From positions 1,054,001-1,118,000 of the forward strand of contig CM057062.1 in NCBI GenBank assembly GCA_029945375.1: a stretch of DNA of 64,000 bases, in the 5' to 3' direction. Origin of the DNA: Agaricus subrufescens (Eukaryota; Basidiomycota; Agaricomycetes; Agaricales; Agaricaceae). The notes below the pieces were generated by a model. The model searched no databases. It was not told the origin of the DNA and worked only from the letters and a program-made list of their open reading frames with translations. This document shows, one piece after another, positions 59,778 to 64,000 of the stretch. How positions within the stretch are numbered: the first letter of the stretch is position 1; the number at the start of each line of letters is the position of its first letter. Made by a program: the position numbers and the translations under genes.

Positions 59778-60146
59778 TCTTTTTTTACAAGTGCCCAGGC
59801 CCTTGGTTTTGGACTTCGTTTTTCTTTCATTGAATCGTAGAAAATCATGTACTGCATCGATCATGGACTATCGCTTTTTCTTATGGACGGAATGTGTTGG
59901 TATTAGATTTGTGTTACCTCAGGATAAAAGTAATTGATGAGAATGTTCTATGGAAATCATTACTCTATAAACAGACAATGTGTTTCGAGAGTCGGTTTTA
60001 AATTGTGACCTTGACTTGCAGTTATTTTGTTGAGTCCTCAGTCCTGGGCGAATCATATGAAAAGTGTAATAGTCGCACCATATACATTTGGTATCCAATT
60101 GCTCGACAGTAATATCTTATATATAAACATTTATTTACCAGCCAGC
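59778..60146. other. Convergent intergenic region
   Basis: 3' UTRs of GFA1 and the aldo-keto reductase meet here; nothing else is seen. Confidence 0.5.
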
Positions 60147-61338
60147 TCAGGCAAAGATATGAAGTGTGCCAAGGTACTGAGGGAAATTGTGAGATCATAA
60201 TAACACACAGGTGTTTAATACCCACATCGACAGGTTCATTGAATCGAATATTCTCATCCAAACCTGAAATATCATCAATCTCTTTTTGAGTGAGTTCAAT
60301 ATTGAGAGAGTCAAGATTTTCTTGCAAGCGTTCCGTGGAATTACTCTTGGGAATGATAGCGATGCCGCGTTGAGTTGACCATCGAAGGAGGACTTGGGCG
60401 GGAGACCTGTTGTGAGCTTTGGCAATTGAAACGATCAGGGGATGTTGAAAGAGAGGTTGGAGTTTCTTGGCTTTTTCCCATCCTAGTTCTATGAAGCTTT
60501 GAGGACCAAAAGATGAGTAGGCGGTGACGGCGATGCCTTCTTGTTTGGCGAGGGAGATGAGGTTGGGTTGGGCGAGGTAGGGGTGATGTTCGATTTGGAG
60601 GACTGAGACGGGGACTTTGGCGTAGCGGAGAACGTCCATGAGGAGGGAGCCTTGGAAGTTGGATACGCCGATTGAGCGGGCGAGCTTTTTTGAGACGAGT
60701 TCTTCCATGGCTTCCCATGTTTCACGGATGGGGACGTTGGCGGGTTTGACGCCGTGGTCATGGTCGTGTTCATCCTTGTATGTCCATCCTGTGGGATAGA
60801 ATTTTGTGTAGTCTACGTATTTGAGAGCGACGGGGAAGTGGATCAGGAAGAGATCAAAGTATCTGGGAATTGACTTATCAGCTGTTCTGTGTGAAACGAA
60901 TAAGTGTAGGACAGGCGTACTCAATACCCCACCACTTCAGTTGTTGGCGGACGATGGGCTCCACTTTGTCTTTCTCGTGGAAGCTGTTCCACAGTTTTGA
61001 AGTAATGAAGAGATCCTCGCGTTTTACTAGGCCCTCGTCAATGGCGCGCTTGATGCCCTTGCCGGCTTCCTCTTCGTTGCCGTAATCTAGAGATATGAAT
61101 GATAAGATAAGATCTAATGAAGAGGTGGTTGAGGGCGTACCGAAGGCACCATCGAAGAGACGATAACCGGTCTTGATAGCATTGTAGACGGCATCAGCAC
61201 TTCCATTTACCTTCCATAGGCCAAAGCTGAGGGTGAAAATCAATGTCAGCTGCAACTATTGTCCTATAAGATTTCTACGTACCCTACTTGTGGCATCTTG
61301 AAGCCTGATTTGAGAGCGATGAGAGGAACAGAAACCAT
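60147..61338 (-). CDS. Aldo-keto reductase, xylose-reductase type (AKR2-like), 324 aa
   Basis: NAD(P)H-dependent cytosolic reductase of aldoses or other carbonyls. Exons: 61338-61283, 61226-61141, 61086-60921, 60862-60226 and 60176-60147; phases agree. Catalytic tetrad visible: Asp44 and Tyr49 (RLFDGAFDYGNE), Lys78 (FITSKLWN) and His111 (FLIHFP), at nearly the same numbering as yeast xylose reductases. [33 protein letters not shown] and the cofactor motif [15 protein letters not shown] also match. The last, nine-codon exon gives a [15 protein letters not shown] end, better than reading through the intron (which would add an unrelated tail). Length is normal. Substrate cannot be fixed; D-xylose/L-arabinose reduction is the family's usual role. 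Confidence 0.88.
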
Positions 61339-63741
61339 ACTGGGTGTGTGAAACGTAGAGAATTACGGGAGAGCCAGGTTGTCATTCTCTTGTTCTTATA
61401 TATCAACCTCTCCCACTGTGATTCCCGTCTGGTATGTCCTGGGTGCATCCGTTCAATATTTGGCGAAATTTAACCGTGCGGCCCGATCCGTAGTTCCACT
61501 GACTTTGACGTTGGGTTCTCACGAACTCCGCCCGAGAAAAAATATGCTCTGATCATCAGATATTGATGAAATCCGTTGTGTTGTCGCTCAGGATTCAAAG
61601 TTATACACGTGGAGGCCGATCGTTCTCGTGTAAGGGCTGGCGGAGTCAAATAGAAAGGAAGTGACAGCTGCGTGGTTACATAAATTTAGACCGGTCTGGG
61701 GTTACGATTGGAAATAAGTCGGCACTTGAATGGAGATGATGTTGCTATTTATGTATGTATCGCCCTTATAGGCGTGCGACTGCATGTTACCAAGGATCTA
61801 TCAACTGACTGGGGGGTACCGGGATAGGACGATTGGCTAAATCAACCTTCTTTCGATCCGGAATTGGGAAACTTACAAAGAGTTGAGTCACACGGTCTGG
61901 CCTATAGGATGCCAGCTATTAGAGAACATCTCAATACAAAGATCTTGGCGCCTTCTCGGACCGCAGGTTGGCCTAAAAATTGATTTTCGTCTGGTATGCG
62001 GAATAACATTTCAACGATCGGTGGCTGAAAAGAATAATTCAGTAATAACACAGGGTGATTATTGATACCTTGATACATTCAGTGAAAACACTGAACACCC
62101 AAAGTTCTGGGTCTGAGAGTTCTGAAACCGTCGATGTTTTCTGTGTTGTTTGGAGAGCGTTTGACGTAATGCATTCGGGATATATCTGATCAAGTTGCCA
62201 CGCTCCTCTTGTGGATTGTCCAGACCACGAAAGATGGGCGTACACAAAATTTAAAAAAATCGAATTCTATCCATGATTACAAGGGCAATTTTTTGCTTTC
62301 GGGAGTGGCTTTCCGTTGGATACTCCTTGGTATAGTGTCCGGCAGTGTTGGCAACAGTCACTCGACCGTCATCCGACTGGCGACCGCCGACCGATCATGA
62401 TGGCCTGATGGCTCACTCGGGTTCAGCCGGGACGGTCATGTCAAGCAACCGAATGTGGTAGGTCATGGATTGGTATCAGTGTATAGTCCTCGAATAGAAT
62501 CTAAATATTATACAAGATATGTAGAATATATACACGATGAAAAATAATAATCACCTGTAGATGAATCAATGCCCTCGTCATCCATCACCCCGCCTGGAGC
62601 ATCCATATTTATCGATGATTCAAGCTCATCTTGAAATGTGAAGCTCGAAATCTGGAATGTAAGGTCTCCTAATATGGGGAGTCGGATTTGAGGGTGTCGT
62701 TAATCCGCATCTCAAGCGTATTGACTCAGTCTCAGACGTCGTTAATCGATGCGATATTCCTTTTTGCACTGTGGGACAGTCGTCCGACGTTTTTACATAC
62801 AGCGTCAGGAGTACTTCAGGTGGGAAAGTCGTGGTCGAGTGATGGTTGCGCGACTTTGGTGACTGTTGACCGGTCGTCAAAGTTGGTTGATCTGCCAAGA
62901 TTGGTGCGCGGAGCTATCCTGTACTTGTATTGCAGCTGTGGATAAAATCGGCGGGATCCTCTCTATCGTTTGGACAAGATGGACATTCGCAGTTGGAAGA
63001 CCTGGAAGGGGAACAGAGGGCCGTAGTCATTGGTTGCTAGCCTAACTGGTCGGTATGCAAAAGCGATAATGAGACAGTCATATCCTTCGCGCATGAAGTA
63101 CTGAAAAAAAGATAAAGGATATGAACAAGCTAAGACTGACGACTGGACCTGTCAACAGGCTTCGGGCTACGTCGGGAAGCAGTCATTTTTTATGATAGAT
63201 TGGATCTAAGATGTGTTGTTAAGCTTCAAGTTCATTCTCTGATGGTGGAATCAGATAAATAGAAGCCTGGGTTTGACTTCTAAGAGTTTCCCTAGCGTTC
63301 AAAAATCATGTTGTTGACATATTAATATCATCTTTGTTTCTTTTGTTCACCGACCATGATCGAGAACAATGCAGTTAGACGCAGAGAGGGTCCCGCTGCG
63401 AACGGCAATTGTATCGTTGAGCGAAGATATGAGGTGATCTCGTGGAATAAAGATTTAGATATCTGGTGACAACAATATAATCAGTGAAGGGTTTTCTTGA
63501 GGTTTTTAATCATGAATAAGTACAGCTCGTTCTGCAGAAATACTGGGCTGAGGTCAGATACACGAAAGGGCCAGAGCGAGGATAGGAAAGGCAGGGGCAT
63601 TAGAGGGGATGTCTATAAATAACATGGTTTCGACTGTTCGCTGATCATGAGCTTCGCTGGGCGCTAAATGTGGGCACGTTGCAGTCATCATTCCGGGTGT
63701 CGGGCAGTGGATGCCCCTTGCCTCCGCCCTCGATCGTCGCG
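61339..63741. other. Intergenic, ending in the promoter of an NLR-like gene
   Basis: About 2.4 kb without a recognised gene. A TATA-like box lies at 63614-63620, upstream of the right-edge NLR leader. Confidence 0.45.
63614..63620 (+). promoter_or_regulatory. TATA-like box of the right-edge NLR-like gene
   Basis: TATAAAT about 125 nt before the ATG at 63742. Confidence 0.4.
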
Positions 63742-64000
63742 ATGCCAGATTTTTCCTTCCGTGTGCCTCGATTCCTACGTTCTCATCGCTCACGCCCCTC
63801 GCATCTGCCAGAACCAACCCCAGCTGGTACCCATGTTGATGCGGGGCCGACTGCCTCCCATTCTCCATATCTTAGCCCATCTCCCGCTGTGTCTTCCCGC
63901 CCTCCCTCTACGCATAGTGCTCCGGAACAGGTCGCACCAACCGCTACTGGTACTTGTTCACTAACTCCAAACACTCCAACACAAACTCAAAGTATCACAG
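63742..64000 (+). CDS. First exon of a further NLR-like protein, cut by the right edge
   Basis: ATG at 63742 opens a frame to the window end (86 codons). It begins MPDFSFRVPRFLRSHRSR, then turns Ser/Pro/Thr-rich (PSHLPEPTPAGTHVDAG and onward). This is the same leader plus linker as in the two complete NACHT genes and the left-edge exon. Exon 1 of those is 453-495 nt, so the NACHT part would lie beyond the window. Identity as an NLR rests on the leader only. Confidence 0.6.
   Translation, partial: MPDFSFRVPRFLRSHRSRPSHLPEPTPAGTHVDAGPTASHSPYLSPSPAVSSRPPSTHSAPEQVAPTATGTCSLTPNTPTQTQSIT

Overview
The window looks like nuclear DNA of an agaricomycete-type basidiomycete fungus. The protein genes are cut by many introns of about 48-90 nt with GT-AG ends. 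Repeat-free NACHT proteins of agaricomycete type are present, and the housekeeping proteins read as fungal. All calls come from reading the sequence; no database search was possible.

Left part (1-8.5 kb): a cluster of NACHT (NLR-like) genes on the minus strand. It has two complete paralogs (1611-4559 and 5606-8487), the first exon of another gene running off the left edge (1-233), and an orphan relic of the same first exon (4859-4984). All begin with the same short basic leader, roughly MPxFxFxxPRFxRxxRS. A fifth copy starts on the plus strand at the right edge (63742-64000).

9-17 kb: plus-strand housekeeping genes. These are a Yra1/ALY mRNA-export adaptor, a 6-phosphofructo-2-kinase whose bisphosphatase half has lost its catalytic histidine, a small coiled-coil protein, and an amino-acid permease split into 23 exons, one of only 7 nt.

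17.7-36 kb: a three-member family of secreted-domain membrane proteins. One copy is intact (17753-19861) and two are pseudogenes (32290-33167 and 33833-36015). Between the intact copy and the relics sits an 11.5-kb LINE (20416-31884) flanked by a 14-bp target duplication and ending in poly-A. The LINE carries two nested DNA elements: a 2.16-kb element with 17-bp terminal inverted repeats (20649-22804), and a 1.6-kb TA-flanked Tc1/mariner-type element with inverted arms of about 350 bp (27395-28996) inserted inside the reverse transcriptase.

36-64 kb: gene-sparse DNA with a small TA-flanked MITE, then a KEN-box/NLS protein, a Ran1/Vhs1-like kinase, two small membrane proteins, a tRNA-Thr gene with a 12-nt intron, a class 3 lipase, an F-box-like protein, GFA1 (hexosamine pathway) and an aldo-keto reductase of the xylose-reductase type. 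Metabolically the genes touch glycolytic control (PFK-2), amino-acid uptake, UDP-GlcNAc/chitin precursor supply (GFA1), lipid hydrolysis and sugar reduction. They do not form an obvious co-regulated cluster. The accessory parts (NLR cluster, membrane-protein array, nested transposons) are where the locus appears to be changing.
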